Origin: Gibbula magus
Taxonomy: Eukaryota; Mollusca; Gastropoda; Trochida; Trochidae
NCBI GenBank assembly: GCA_936450465.1
Contig: OW388303.1
Span: forward strand, 5,643,193 to 5,707,192
Direction of reading: 5' to 3'
Length of the DNA stretch: 64,000 bases
Each line of letters opens with the position of its first letter. The stretch's first letter is position 1. This document shows, one piece after another, positions 26,401 through 33,364 of this stretch. Under the pieces are notes generated by a model. That model was not told the DNA's origin and did no database searches. It was given only the letters and a program-made list of their open reading frames with translations. The position numbers were made by a program, and so were the translations under genes.

Positions 26401-29400
26401 ACGCTATGTACATATATGAGAACTGTAAAGCATGCAGACTAGTTTTATGTATTTAAGATAATAGTATATGTTATGTTAAAGGGACAGTAGCACGTTTTTT
26501 CGCTCAAATAAGTTGATGAAATTTATTTGAAAAATAATTTCACAAATAGTAAAACATCCTTCTCTCTTCGGAAAATAAAGTTTAAAATGAGTGTTCATGT
26601 TTCGGTAAAGCCATGGGAATCGTTTTTTGTAATACAAAATAATAAATTGTGTTCACAATAAAATGGCTGCCATGCAATTTTTGCTTTATACGCAACATAG
26701 TTTTTACCACTACAGATAATTGGTTTGTGTAATAAGATGTTTTACCCTCTAAAGTTAATCTAAATGACATAAACTATCATTATAAATGGGAAATTTGAAA
26801 AAATAAATTTTGCAAAAAACGTGCTACTGCCCCTTTAAAGGGATAGAATGTACAGGCTAATCAAAAGTATTGACATCCCATTTAGAGATATGCAGGTGAC
26901 AAATACTGCAGAATTGTTTTAAAACTAAAAAAAACCCCATATAATACAGATTATAAAGAAGATTCATCGCTCTCTTATAAGCACATTATTTTTACAAATG
27001 TACCCTGATGTTAAATACCAAATATGGAACCTTTTCTGCTCTTCGGAAAAATCGAATCCACTGAATTCATCTGAATTCTTTTATTTATCACGATGTGATC
27101 CTAAATTATTGCAGTATTCATTGCTTTGTTTCAGAAAACTGATTCGACTGACGGGCACGTTGGTATCGTTCAAGCGTTTACCTGGTTCTGTCAAGCAAAC
27201 GCATTGAAAAACCCACAACTGTATGAAAATAAATCCCTTCTAAGCGAGATAACATCCGATCTTTGTCCAAACTTCTGCAGTTTCAATGGGATCTGCGCCA
27301 AAGGTGTATGTCATTGTCATAATGGTTATTTCTCTGAGGATTGCTCGGTCACAAGTGGAGGGGAGACATCTATTGTTGGAATACTTGGGTGAGGATGGTC
27401 AATTTCAATATTTAAATTATTTAAAATTATTAAAAAGACATCTACTGATAAAAAGCCCTTCCATTTTCAAATCTGAAACTAAGAAAACTTACACACGTGA
27501 CTTAAAATGCTGTGTTGTACTGTTTGCAGAGCCCATAAAATACCACATCCTTAATGTCCACTTTAAATTGTAAAAATTTAATATATAGTTAATTGCCTTA
27601 CCTAGGATAACTGATCATACTTAATAAATTTAACTTTCATAAAACAATATGATAATATGTATATTTCCTTTCATGCTATAGGTAATATATTTGTGCATTT
27701 AATTGGTTTTCAAAAATAAAATCCCGCGCGTAACGATGGCCAATGAAAATCCACAACGCAACTAGCGATGAACCTCGCGTCATAGGGGCGTGGCTAAATG
27801 TGATGCAGGTATGAACTGAATCTGTGTGACTGTATTCAGCGAATCAGGTCCGCGCGAAGCAATTGCTATTCATGTATATATTCATATACTCTATTTACAT
27901 TGAATAAGTACCAAATTACCCGAAACGTTCGGGTTTCATTATTTTTGAATTTCTTAGAAAATAAAATATGATCTCTGCTTCCCCAGAGGTGAAACCTGTG
28001 CCCTCTCCACCGGTAGATGTATGCAGCCCACTCTTATGTTGAATATAAGTTCTCTTGTCAACAGGAATGATCTCACTGTCCACGTTATTCCAATCATTGT
28101 AAGTATTCACTAATAATAAAAGAGAGAGCACACAGACATCCATATCAACCGCAGACTCAAAGCCAGTACTCCTTCTGGTTTAGAATCTACAATTTAAGAA
28201 ACATTTTTGGGGTATGGTACACAAAATGACAAAAGAAATATGCCCAAGTTTCAACAGAGTCCCAACACAAAGTATTGTTGTCGGATAAAGTCGATTTTGA
28301 ATGTCTTTGATGAGGATATGTTTCTTATAGAAGTATAGGTAGTTTTATACTCCAGGATATGGTACTCACTATATCTATAATGTTTGAACACATGTGGAGT
28401 GCTGATATCGTTGTTCCACAGGGGCGTGAATTGTCGACAACAATGGACGAGAAAACATGCCGTCGACGATCAAGCCCCAAATATATACTTTTAAAAAATA
28501 AAGGAATGTAACGAGGTCAACAACACTTGTCCGTTTGATATCATATTTCATATTTCATATTTGTTAACACATTATTCTACAAAATCATATGTTACTTAAA
28601 AAAAAAAACACATTCCCTTTTAAGATAAGCTATAAAAGAAACAAATCGATCTGGTATTTACAACGATATGATTTTCCAAAGCTTTAAATGTCCAGCACTA
28701 CTTTCAGCTGTGCCATTTGCCTAGCCTAGGCATAAAACGTACATCATTATTCTTTATACATATTACCATTTGATCGTCGCTCCTGCCTTGCGATATTATA
28801 CTCTCAGACTGGCATAATGTAGGGGTAAAATATCAATTCTTTTAATAAAGTCTTCCTTTTGTTATGAGAAAACAAATAAGCAAAACCTTCCATAAGAATT
28901 CTGATAATACACAAATAATTTTCGACGCAGCTGTTCACTTCCGGCAGAATTTACAGAGAATATCAAAAGTTAACCTTCAACCATTTGACAGCTAGTCACG
29001 AGCCTTCCAAAATTGCTGTTGTTACTTACATGCAATAGGACTGTTTGAATGTAAAGAATTATCTGTTTATTTCAGTTCAACAAAACCATGTTTGCTCTGC
29101 TTCACGAAGCCAACCAATCTTTCCCAAGTCACTTTGATTACAACCATGCTTCATCCCTGGACCTGACACGCTACAAGATTAATGTTTATCAAGGTAAACT
29201 CCGAGTACTTGACTTATAGATGCTCTACGTTTCGTGTACTGTATGAAAACGGTACAGTGTTCGAGTATTTATGCTTTAAATGGACGATAAAGCACAGTTC
29301 GTGTGAATCTTTGATTTGAAATGTTATGGGCATTAATAAAAAGATAAATTTATTCGACCGAAATACAAACATTACCAAAAATAGCCCTGTCTATCCTTTG

Positions 29401-30812
29401 AAGGGAAACTGAAATGCAATATATATCTCGATTGATTTGAATGCATCACTTGATTCATCCTTGGTCACCCAGGGTGCTTCGATACTGTACACGTATGAAA
29501 ATAGAATAGTACATCTGTCATTTCTATCTTGAAATGAGACTACCTCGTCAAATGGACGCTCAATCAAATGAAAAAATTCTCAAAGAATTCCTTAGTTTTA
29601 GATGTCATGTGCCATCTTAATTCAATCAAATGGCTATTTTACTTGTTTACATTGTCTTATATCAAACCTTTTCATTGGTCAATAGATTCATAAAACGACT
29701 CAAATATTCCGCCTGAGTTCGAATATTCCTGATGACAATACCTAGGGTGATATATATATATGTAGGGTGTTGGAACAGTCAGCTTCGTGTCCGAGGGTGC
29801 GCATGGCAGAGTACATTAAGCACGTTTTATTACAGCGTGAACTGCCAACATGAGATACTTTCTTCTGCCAAAACTCATTATTAAATCATAATCATGTTAA
29901 CAACACCCGGTTAACGAAATCCATTACATATTACATTTATAGTTGGAAAATCATTTCACCAAAATCAGACGTGTCATGCATTCATATACACACTCAAAAC
30001 TATATTATGCAGTGAATGGTGTATCATTCCTTAACTGCAGACAAAACTGCTTACGGATACAGGATCTTTCTGTTTGGAAATGGACACTTTTCCAACTTTG
30101 TGGACTATGTTGTCTACAATGATGAATGCAGAAAGTGCTTCAGCTACAATATCGTCAATGGTACAGTGTGCACTATAAAGGTATGTTGGTTTGTAAATCC
30201 GACATCATACAGTAACTGAGCTTGCACGCGCCGATAAAGACTAGCTGGTAACTATTCAAAGGGATGCCTCGTTCTGATATCACTTTTCAGAGATGCTGAT
30301 TTCAAACGATTTTATTTCGGTTTTTTTTTACGATTTTCTCAAAAGTCTTAGGCTGCATAAAAAGTGAAATTTTTCTCGGGAATTTTTTTTTTCAAAAGTG
30401 ACGAGGGCGGTAGGACAATCTTTTTTTAATTTTTTTTGCTAAAATTTATGACGAGAGAAGATGCATTTTTTTGTTCCATCAGAATTGGAGCATAATCTTT
30501 GATATTTTAAGATATATAAGTTTTGGGAGGACACCATCGGAGAACTATTTGTTTATTTATATAAAATAACAAAAGGACTCTCGAACTCATGTCTACTGGT
30601 CGCTAGGCGACTTCTTCTTAACAAGGACTTATTATAAACAAAGACTTATTCTAAACAATGACTTATTATAAACAATGGCTTACTTTATTTAATTCCAGGA
30701 AGACAGTTGTCATATTGACAACCATTGTTACGCAGACGCTGAGCGTAAACCTAACAACAGCAGCTTGAAGTGTAACCCGGATAGATCCATGTTACATTGG
30801 TCCGCTGTTTAA
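1..30812 (+). CDS. VWDE-like secreted modular protein, 5'-partial, 18 usable exons
   Basis: Gene model built from GT/AG sites, phase matching and family order. Exons: 1-356, 8121-8531, 9290-9525, 17612-17698, 19253-19391, 20346-20536, 20921-20997, 21764-21827, 22390-22569, 23402-23562, 23921-24068, 24780-24840, 26076-26236, 27135-27388, 27987-28098, 29076-29193, 30041-30180, 30699-30812. Their phases match at every junction, giving 1002 codons and a TAA. Module order follows VWDE: D8C domains, a region ending at VWD, a VWD domain split over three to four exons, a C8-like module, an EGF module, then the CxIDxxCY module. The model ends where VWDE would continue into further EGF repeats, so this form is C-terminally short. 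The 5' end lies outside the window, so no signal peptide is visible. It is likely an extracellular adhesive or matrix protein. The exon (about 2395-2797) is left out because its frame is broken. The donor after 24068 (GTTCCC) is weak and is the least certain junction. Confidence 0.75.
1085..1700 (+). pseudogene. decayed Tc1/IS630-type transposase fragment
   Basis: Translation of 1144-1390 gives [35 protein letters not shown] and [11 protein letters not shown], the middle of a Tc1-like DDE transposase. The first catalytic Asp of the usual (T/S)DESRF is replaced (SYESRF). Later pieces are recognisable in other frames: [10 protein letters not shown] near 1519-1550 and LPW..RSPD near 1585-1612. 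Frameshifts and stops show it is dead. It lies in the intron between the first and second D8C exons. Confidence 0.75.
2395..2797 (+). pseudogene. second D8C exon, frame-disrupted at its 5' end
   Basis: From about 2437 the frame encodes a complete D8C domain ([35 protein letters not shown]) with a good donor ATAG|GTAAGT in phase 1. Flanking D8C exons start in phase 1. Here the only acceptor-like site aligned with the third copy (TTCGCAG|GA at 2394/2395) puts the D8C frame out of phase. The stretch between acceptor and ATTGTGAAG is 46 nt against 51 nt in the third copy, a net 5-nt difference. Because D8C exons are symmetric (1-1), skipping this exon keeps the reading frame. Use of an unrecognised acceptor cannot be excluded. 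Confidence 0.6.
4362..4527. mobile_element. foldback MITE-like element
   Basis: Ends are exact inverted repeats: TTGGGTCATTGCTTTTCAC on the left and its complement on the right. A second inner inverted pair (GATGA.CCCC / GGGG.TCATC) extends the arms. The element is 166 bp and non-coding. No clear target duplication was seen. Confidence 0.6.
4621..4717. repeat. 97-bp imperfect hairpin
   Basis: The left arm, beginning CTTTATCGTTGATTAAAACA, pairs with the right arm, ending TGTTTTATTCAACGATAAAG, with a few mismatches around a GC-rich loop near 4661-4675. Confidence 0.6.
7358..7470. repeat. cluster of TAGGAGATAC / CCTACGTAGG palindromic repeats
   Basis: Degenerate units of about 20-30 bp, alternately oriented, built on the motif TAGGAGATAC and its complement GTATCTCCTA. 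The self-complementary core CCTACGTAGG occurs twice. Non-coding and intronic. Confidence 0.55.
8121..8531 (+). CDS. third D8C domain exon
   Basis: The acceptor TATAATTCAG precedes 8121 and the donor ACAG|GTAGGT follows 8531. The exon is symmetric phase 1-1 with 136 complete codons. It begins [14 protein letters not shown], then the D8C core [24 protein letters not shown], a CC pair, NCGDF and CPVAYCTG. It is the best-preserved of the three D8C exons, and its core is very like the other two, pointing to exon duplication. Confidence 0.85.
8690..8850 (+). repeat. diverged copy of the hairpin repeat found at 53.8 kb
   Basis: This stretch (ACTTAAACGTAATAAGAATG, then GATAAAT, CATCAGAAGACACTTG and AAATTCTCTATATATTT) matches, with gaps, the hairpin-bearing block at 53785-53930. 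The hairpin arms are degraded. It therefore looks like an older interspersed copy of the same repeat. Confidence 0.5.
9290..9525 (+). CDS. VWDE-like exon after D8C
   Basis: The acceptor TTTCACAG precedes 9290 and the donor AGT|GTACGT follows 9525. It enters in phase 1 and leaves in phase 0. It encodes [21 protein letters not shown] and [12 protein letters not shown]. The order (a Cys-containing beta strand, then a V.W motif) is as in the post-D8C region of VWDE. Confidence 0.75.
9830..9899. repeat. (TA)n microsatellite
   Basis: About 35 TA dinucleotides directly abut the left end of the Tc1-like element at 9902. A short TA run also flanks its right end (16776-16785). This suits insertion into a TA-rich target, or TA-tract growth after insertion. 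Confidence 0.9.
10212..10942 (+). pseudogene. Tc1-like transposase, N-terminal part (split gene)
   Basis: Starts [16 protein letters not shown], a helix-turn-helix of the Tc1 type, followed by a second HTH region ([18 protein letters not shown]). The first catalytic Asp is in VVFSDESRY and the second in HDNARPH, immediately before the Polinton insertion. Small deletions after ERDPW (near 10760) and near the end of the GVTATS-type segment (about 10850) shift the frame, so the gene was also decaying by small indels. Confidence 0.85.
10943..11255 (+). repeat. Polinton left terminal inverted repeat
   Basis: Complementary to 15976-16295. Internally, a unit of about 110 bp beginning GAAATCCCCATCTATTAATA occurs twice (about 11042 and 11153). 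Confidence 0.85.
11341..11348 (+). promoter_or_regulatory. TATA-like box upstream of Polinton polymerase
   Basis: CACTATAAATAAG lies about 180 bp before the first in-frame polymerase ATG (11523) and just inside the left inverted repeat. A plausible core promoter; not tested. Confidence 0.35.
11523..14360 (+). pseudogene. Polinton protein-primed DNA polymerase B, broken by stop and frameshifts
   Basis: In order: a C2H2-like finger ([10 protein letters not shown]...HIPYC, about 11740-11815), Exo I YADFES (about 11908), a CHIC...HCH zinc-binding patch (about 12199-12250), Exo [11 protein letters not shown] (about 12335), polymerase motif [11 protein letters not shown] (about 13068), motif [14 protein letters not shown] (about 13548), and motif C FTDTDSL (about 13842). 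The catalytic Asp/Glu residues seen are unchanged. Damage: an in-frame TAA at 11580-11582, then a shift to another frame near 12120 and back near 12300. The frames on both sides of that 180-nt window are the same. The family replicates Polinton DNA by protein priming. The 3' two thirds (12267-14360) is one open frame of 697 codons. Confidence 0.9.
14405..14505. repeat. (CCA)n-(CAA)n compound microsatellite
   Basis: About 18 CCA/CAC triplets followed by about 12 CAA triplets, just downstream of the polymerase stop codon. The open frame across it is only repeat translation. Confidence 0.9.
14555..14650. repeat. GGA/GAG-rich purine tract
   Basis: Imperfect GAG/GGA triplets interrupted by GTGAGGA motifs, almost purely purine on the plus strand. 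It lies between the polymerase and integrase genes of the Polinton. Confidence 0.8.
14754..15801 (+). pseudogene. Polinton integrase with chromodomain, two nonsense codons
   Basis: A DDE integrase core is visible: WSADLMDM (first Asp), RTDRGQEF (second Asp) and ASVAER (Glu), with 33 residues between the second Asp and the Glu by my count. It is followed by an SH3-like stretch (IGDQVRLSH...F) and a chromodomain-like C-terminus ([34 protein letters not shown]). Frame damage is limited to two TGA stops (14806-14808 in the [12 protein letters not shown]-terminal part and 15457-15459 after MMKKPF); the reading frame is unchanged on either side. In the family this enzyme inserts the element and makes the 6-bp duplication. 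Confidence 0.9.
15976..16295 (+). repeat. Polinton right terminal inverted repeat
   Basis: Reverse complement of 10943-11255, with the same internal double unit and a few substitutions (for example AGATTGGGATTTC against AGATGGGGATTTC), so the two ends have diverged slightly. Confidence 0.85.
16302..16582 (+). pseudogene. Tc1-like transposase, C-terminal part (split gene)
   Basis: Continues the transposase interrupted at 10942. It holds [18 protein letters not shown] with the catalytic Glu, then [14 protein letters not shown] and a terminal GGHTRY before TGA. Across the excised Polinton there are 34 residues between the second Asp and the Glu, the DD34E spacing of Tc1 elements. Confidence 0.9.
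16893..16950 (+). repeat. tRNA-like sequence (SINE head or tRNA relic)
   Basis: TGGTCCCGTGG resembles an A box and GGTTCGAATCC is a perfect B-box match, about 30 bp apart. No full acceptor stem can be formed, so a functional tRNA is unlikely. Confidence 0.45.
17400..17488. mobile_element. 89-bp Tc1/mariner-type MITE
   Basis: The ends CACTACTGTGCAGAATTAAG and its complement form inverted repeats covering most of the element. TA lies on both sides (17398-17399 and 17489-17490). The terminal motif CACTACTGTGC is typical of the Tc1 superfamily. Confidence 0.8.
17612..17698 (+). CDS. VWDE-like exon
   Basis: Acceptor TGTATTCCAG, donor AAG|GTACTC, phase 0-0, 29 codons. It begins [11 protein letters not shown] and ends EFTGGIK. 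The preceding exon ends FGES, giving the F(x)CS strand seen before the VWD domain in VWDE. Confidence 0.7.
17712..17800. mobile_element. foldback MITE, TTTTCGAA family
   Basis: TATTTTCGAAAATCTTTTAG with CGCTAAAATCGTAAGTG matches, in the same order, the element at 39431-39528. Its right arm (TTACGACAATCTTAGTGC) is partly complementary to the left. It starts 14 bp after the donor of the exon at 17612-17698. Confidence 0.6.
18051..18401. mobile_element. TTAA-flanked MITE, copy 1
   Basis: Starts AGGGGCAGTAGCACGTTTTT, ends in the complement (ACGTGCTACTGCCCCT), and is flanked by TTAA at 18047-18050 and 18402-18405. The TTAA duplication is the piggyBac hallmark. It is 351 bp with no coding capacity. 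Confidence 0.85.
18784..19235. repeat. 20-bp minisatellite with 60-bp higher-order pattern
   Basis: About 22 copies of a unit close to ATGGATATGACTGTTGCATG. Every third unit in the distal half carries GACT to GAAT plus GCATG to GCGTG, so 60-bp blocks at about 18961, 19021 and 19081 repeat almost exactly. Long open frames on the minus strand here are only repeat translation. The array stops about 17 bp before the 3' splice site at 19252. Confidence 0.95.
19253..19391 (+). CDS. VWDE-like exon
   Basis: Acceptor TTACTGACAG, donor AGGG|GTAAGT, phase 0 in and 1 out. It encodes [19 protein letters not shown], then two Cys, then [14 protein letters not shown]. This matches the strand pattern before the VWD domain of VWDE. 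Confidence 0.75.
19556..19852 (-). mobile_element. tRNA-derived SINE
   Basis: On the minus strand it begins GGCCGGGATAGCGCAGTGG (A box), then GGTTCGAATCCCGCC (B box), then a body that ends near GTTTAACGCCGCTTTC with a GTGAGG-type tail. Body segments (ATTGCGGTGAAACCT, GTGTAGAACAGG) recur at 39283-39575. Confidence 0.8.
19986..20304. mobile_element. TTAA-flanked MITE, copy 2
   Basis: TTAA precedes AGGGGCAGTAGCACG at 19986; the right end is CGTGCTACAGCCCCT followed by a mutated target (TTTG). It is 319 bp and inverted relative to copy 1, judged by its CGCTCCAATAAGTTGATG end. Confidence 0.8.
20346..20536 (+). CDS. VWDE-like exon
   Basis: Acceptor CGTTACAG, donor ACG|GTAATT, phase 1 in and 0 out. 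It encodes [28 protein letters not shown] and [17 protein letters not shown]. It begins 41 bp after MITE copy 2. Confidence 0.7.
20921..20997 (+). CDS. VWD domain exon 1
   Basis: Acceptor TTGCCCACAG, donor ACTCA|GTAAGA, phase 0 in and 2 out. It encodes [20 protein letters not shown], the position of the C...DPH..TFDG start of a VWD domain. The acidic DPH motif is not conserved, so calcium binding there is doubtful. Confidence 0.65.
21120..21330 (+). pseudogene. decayed exon-like segment inside VWD intron
   Basis: Flanked by ATATTACAG and ATGG|GTGAGA. One frame gives [18 protein letters not shown]; after a 1-nt shift near 21212 another gives CDNSRC, a TAG, then [19 protein letters not shown] and CNI. 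The cysteine-bearing extracellular style and splice-like borders suggest a dead exon. It does not fit the VWDE order, since exons 20997 and 21764 join perfectly without it. Confidence 0.4.
21764..21827 (+). CDS. VWD domain exon 2 (21 codons)
   Basis: Acceptor TTCCCTTCAG, donor GAG|GTATGA, phase 2 in and 0 out. It encodes [19 protein letters not shown], the G(T/D)F.LY strand of VWD domains. It joins NKTQ upstream and VHVRQ downstream exactly as in VWDE. Confidence 0.75.
22390..22569 (+). CDS. VWD domain exon 3
   Basis: Acceptor TTCATCTTCAG, donor CTG|GTATGT, phase 0-0, 60 codons. It encodes [28 protein letters not shown] and [12 protein letters not shown], the diagnostic EVHVRQ...CG.A.R.G.D...FD.C pattern of VWDE. 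Confidence 0.8.
22678..22845 (+). pseudogene. LINE reverse-transcriptase fragment
   Basis: Reads [20 protein letters not shown], then VNSEVSG and [16 protein letters not shown]. This is the conserved RT palm segment (..GVPQGSVLGPLLF in the family) just before the YADD box. Q is H and P is L here, and a TGA follows. It is intronic. Confidence 0.8.
22846..23240. other. intronic stretch, probable old repeat
   Basis: Motifs such as GTCGGCGTTGGCGTCGGCGT, TTCCCATTGTTCTCGGAGC and two loosely similar sub-blocks (ATCTTCACCAA and AATCCTCACCAA) suggest an old interspersed repeat with an imperfect internal duplication. No gene seen. Confidence 0.35.
23402..23562 (+). CDS. VWD domain exon 4
   Basis: Acceptor CCTCATCAG, donor TTCAG|GTATGG, phase 0 in and 2 out. 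It encodes [20 protein letters not shown] and ends [11 protein letters not shown], the position of the GV.L.......RNT.GLCG end of the VWD domain. Confidence 0.75.
23921..24068 (+). CDS. VWDE-like exon after VWD
   Basis: Acceptor GTTATCATAG, phase 2 in. It encodes [17 protein letters not shown], then the Cys cluster [16 protein letters not shown] has SLF... followed by YC.C at this point. The donor is weak: AAG|GTTCCC keeps phase 0 and fits the next exon; without splicing the frame stops at TAA 24084-24086. Confidence 0.6.
24780..24840 (+). CDS. VWDE-like small exon
   Basis: Acceptor TTGTTCCAG, donor GAAA|GTAAGT, phase 0 in and 1 out. It encodes [20 protein letters not shown]. Its phases bridge the flanking exons exactly, which is the main support, as the sequence itself is not diagnostic. 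Confidence 0.5.
24841..26075 (+). other. intron, no recognised feature
   Basis: No transposon end, RNA gene or coding signal was recognised. A short ATAC run lies just upstream of the preceding exon (24645-24662). Confidence 0.4.
26076..26236 (+). CDS. VWDE-like C8-like module exon
   Basis: Acceptor ATATTTTCAG, donor ATG|GTAGGT, phase 1 in and 0 out. It encodes [24 protein letters not shown] and [10 protein letters not shown]. The FPEDW..T.SG..E..A..C pattern and the paired cysteines match the segment before the EGF module in VWDE. Confidence 0.75.
26480..26834. mobile_element. TTAA-flanked MITE, copy 3
   Basis: TTAA at 26476-26479 and 26835-26838; ends AGGGACAGTAGCACG and CGTGCTACTGCCCCT; 355 bp. 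A minus-strand open frame here is not a gene. Confidence 0.85.
27135..27388 (+). CDS. EGF-module exon
   Basis: Acceptor TTGTTTCAG, donor CTTGG|GTGAGG, phase 0 in and 2 out, 84 codons. After a helical segment ([19 protein letters not shown]) it has a six-cysteine EGF module, [20 protein letters not shown] then GYFSEDC. It is the only EGF module seen; VWDE of vertebrates has more, further downstream. Confidence 0.85.
27987..28098 (+). CDS. VWDE-like exon after EGF
   Basis: Acceptor CTGCTTCCCCAG, donor ATT|GTAAGT, phase 2 in and 0 out. It encodes [11 protein letters not shown] and [19 protein letters not shown], the FCD....C...V.G..F....L.C segment of VWDE. It was found because the neighbouring exons needed a phase 2-to-0 bridge. 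Confidence 0.7.
28099..29075 (+). other. intron, no recognised feature
   Basis: AT-rich sequence with short homopolymers; nothing recognised. Confidence 0.35.
29076..29193 (+). CDS. VWDE-like exon
   Basis: Acceptor TTATTTCAG, donor CAAG|GTAAAC, phase 0 in and 1 out. It encodes [20 protein letters not shown] and RYKINVYQG, corresponding to the W.L.ISNDG lead-in of the family. Confidence 0.65.
30041..30180 (+). CDS. VWDE-like exon
   Basis: Acceptor TTAACTGCAG, donor AAG|GTATGT, phase 1 in and 0 out. It encodes [20 protein letters not shown], then YNDECRKCF and GTVCTIK. The V.YD..C..C.......C.IK pattern is as in VWDE. Confidence 0.8.
30699..30812 (+). CDS. VWDE-like terminal exon with premature end
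   Basis: The acceptor TTAATTCCAG precedes 30699. It encodes [20 protein letters not shown], then [15 protein letters not shown] and TAA. The C.I...CY..GE.NP...C..C.P..S...W module is clear. In VWDE the protein continues past this Trp. Here the coding end is also the first unit of a 49-bp tandem array, so the tail may have been truncated when the array formed. Confidence 0.75.
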   Translation, partial: EDSCHIDNHCYADAERKPNNSSLKCNPDRSMLHWSAV

Positions 30813-31246
30813 GGTATTACTCGACCCGGATAGATCCATGTTACATTGGTCCGCTGTTTATGGTATTACTCGACCCGGATAGATCCATGTTACGTTGGTC
30901 CGCTGTTTAAGGTATTACTCGACCCGGATAGATCCATGTTACATTGGTCCGCTGTTTACGGTAATATTAAACCGGGATAGATCCATGTTACATTGGTCCG
31001 CAGTTTAAGGTAATATTCAACCGGGATAAATCCATGTTACATTGGTCCGCAGTTTAAGGTAATATTCAACCGGGATAGATCCATGATACATTAGTCTGTC
31101 GTTTGAGTTAAACTTCAAATCCGGATATATAGATCCATGTTACATTGGTCCGCCGTTTGAGGTAATACTCGACCCGGATAGATCCATGTTACATTGGTCC
31201 GTCGTTTGAGGTAATATTCAATCCGGATAGATCCATGTTACATTGG
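30776..31246. repeat. 49-bp tandem repeat seeded in the last VWDE-like exon
   Basis: Units begin CCCGGATAGATCCATGTTAC at 30776, 30825, 30874, 30923, 30972, 31021 and 31070, exactly 49 bp apart. Then come looser units near 31120, 31173 and 31222, about 9.6 copies. The first unit starts inside the coding sequence (codons [10 protein letters not shown]...) and contains the TAA stop. Early and late units differ (ATTACTCGA against ATATTCAAC), so expansion was stepwise. Confidence 0.95.
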
Positions 31247-32088
31247 CTGAAATGAAATGCCAAATTTATCACCAACTCGTTATGGACAGACAGTACACCA
31301 AACTAAGTTTTCACAGATATGACTCACGCCTCAGTTAGAGGGCGATATCGTAGAACAAGTATGACGTCATAGTATTATTCATGACGTGCCGAAATCATTA
31401 CAACGTGATATTACCCATGTCAAATATTTGATTGCTACGTATGTGCTCCTGTGTGGATAGTGTTATTGAAAAAGATACACTGTTTAACACATGCGTTTTC
31501 ATATTTCATTTGATGGTGCAGAGTTTTATTTTCACGAATACGTATAATTGACCAACGTGTATAAGTAACATAATTTATACCTTGTACTTCAAAAAATGCA
31601 AAGGTTCATATATATTAACCAAAAAGTCAAATATTTGTATTTATATTTGTATAAGCTTTAAAATGCAAAGATTTGCAACGGAACTCATTTATATATGGAG
31701 TATTCGGATCACGATCATACATGTATGTTTAAAAGTGCACCTTTGCTCAGTGAATTTGATAACGTAGTTGACTATCGCAAATTTGTAAATACTTTCAAGT
31801 TAAACTGAATATGTGAATGTAGGATATCACGTGATAATTTTCCACATCCTTGTTTATTCAAATTCAAAATATATGTTCCCCACCAGAGTCACATGAAAAC
31901 AAGTGCAACATATATCAGACACATTTGAATTGACATTAAAGTAATGTAACGTTTCCAGTTTTCATTAAATCAAATACACAAAGTAACAATTGGATGGTTT
32001 ACGATTGTCCTTATTAACATCCCTAAGGTTTCTCCAGTTATAAGAATGCTTGACTTTGGCATGAGGATTTTATACATTGTACGATTTA

Positions 32089-32129
<41 letters not shown>

Positions 32130-33364
32130 TTTTTTATTTCAGATACCAAATGTGATGTAGTGGTCCACTGAAAAATATAATGTACATCCGTATTTTAATG
32201 TTCAAACAACTGTTAATAAATTGGTGTATAACACAAAGCTAAATAAATATTGTTTGTACACTTCTAGTTAACACAATCTGATGCGCATCTATGACACTAA
32301 AAAACGGTTTTCAATAGAAAATAAAATCGCTCAAATAAGTCGATGACATGTATTTGAAAAATAATGTCACCAATAGTTAAACACCCTTCTCTTTTCGGCA
32401 AATCAAGTTAATTTTTTTTATAGTACATGGTTCGGTAAAGTCACGGGAATGGGGTTTTGTAATTCAAAATAATAAAATGTGTTCACAATAAAATGGCCGC
32501 CGTGCAATATTTTTGCTTTATACGCAACATCGTTAACGTTATTGCCACTGCGGATAATTAATTAGTGTAATAAGATGTTTTACCTAAAGTAAATTTAAAT
32601 GACATAAACTATCATTATACATGGGAAATATGAAAAAATACATTTTGCAAAAAACGTGCTACAGCCCCTTTAAAGTAGCAAAGGTTATGTAGGAAGAAAT
32701 GATTTAAGTAATCTCCATGGGAGGATAATGCATTACAGGAGAAGGTATGATTAAAAATGATAATAAATTTGGTCATTTTTCAAATTTGGAAACATAAGCT
32801 TAGGTTTGATTTTTGAAAAAGTTATGCATTACGCTGGCTTTGTAAGAAGAATGTATTTGCTTCCTTAGTACCAAACTACCTAAAATATGTTAGTCCTTTG
32901 TTTACAAAATAGCAATCTCTTGTGTCGCATGTATAAGCGCAAAACAAAATATGAACATGTTGCTTTGGAAAATAAGGATTAAATAATACCATTGGAAGAT
33001 CATAAAGATAATTTTGTTTCATCAGTTTCTACACTTCGGCCACATTCGGTCGATCTAATCCTATCTATTATCTCGTTTCATCAATAAAGTTCATTATATT
33101 TCAGATGTATATTACTAATCAACAAACTGATTGATTTCTAATAAGATATTGGTCACAAAGGAAAACCGTTACAGATTAGCTGCGGAATTACAGTATGATG
33201 TAATCCAGGGTTTATATGCTTATGCAATTATACCGGTAAGCATATTGGCTACATGTCCTGGCTCGTAAGCTGTTCACGCCTGTGGACGTTTATCGGTCCC
33301 TGACAACGGGACAATTGCACTTACATTGGTCGAACATAACGAGACACACTACAGGATCGCCAAG
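31247..33364 (+). other. intergenic region
   Basis: Contains (TA)n at 32092-32122 and MITE copy 4. The start of the downstream four-helix gene's exon 1 lies near the right end. Nothing else was recognised. Confidence 0.4.
32328..32669. mobile_element. TTAA-type MITE, copy 4, left end decayed
   Basis: The interior follows copy 3 from CGCTCAAATAAGT; the right end is ACGTGCTACAGCCCCT followed by TTAA (32670-32673). The left AGGGGCAG end is missing. Confidence 0.75.
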
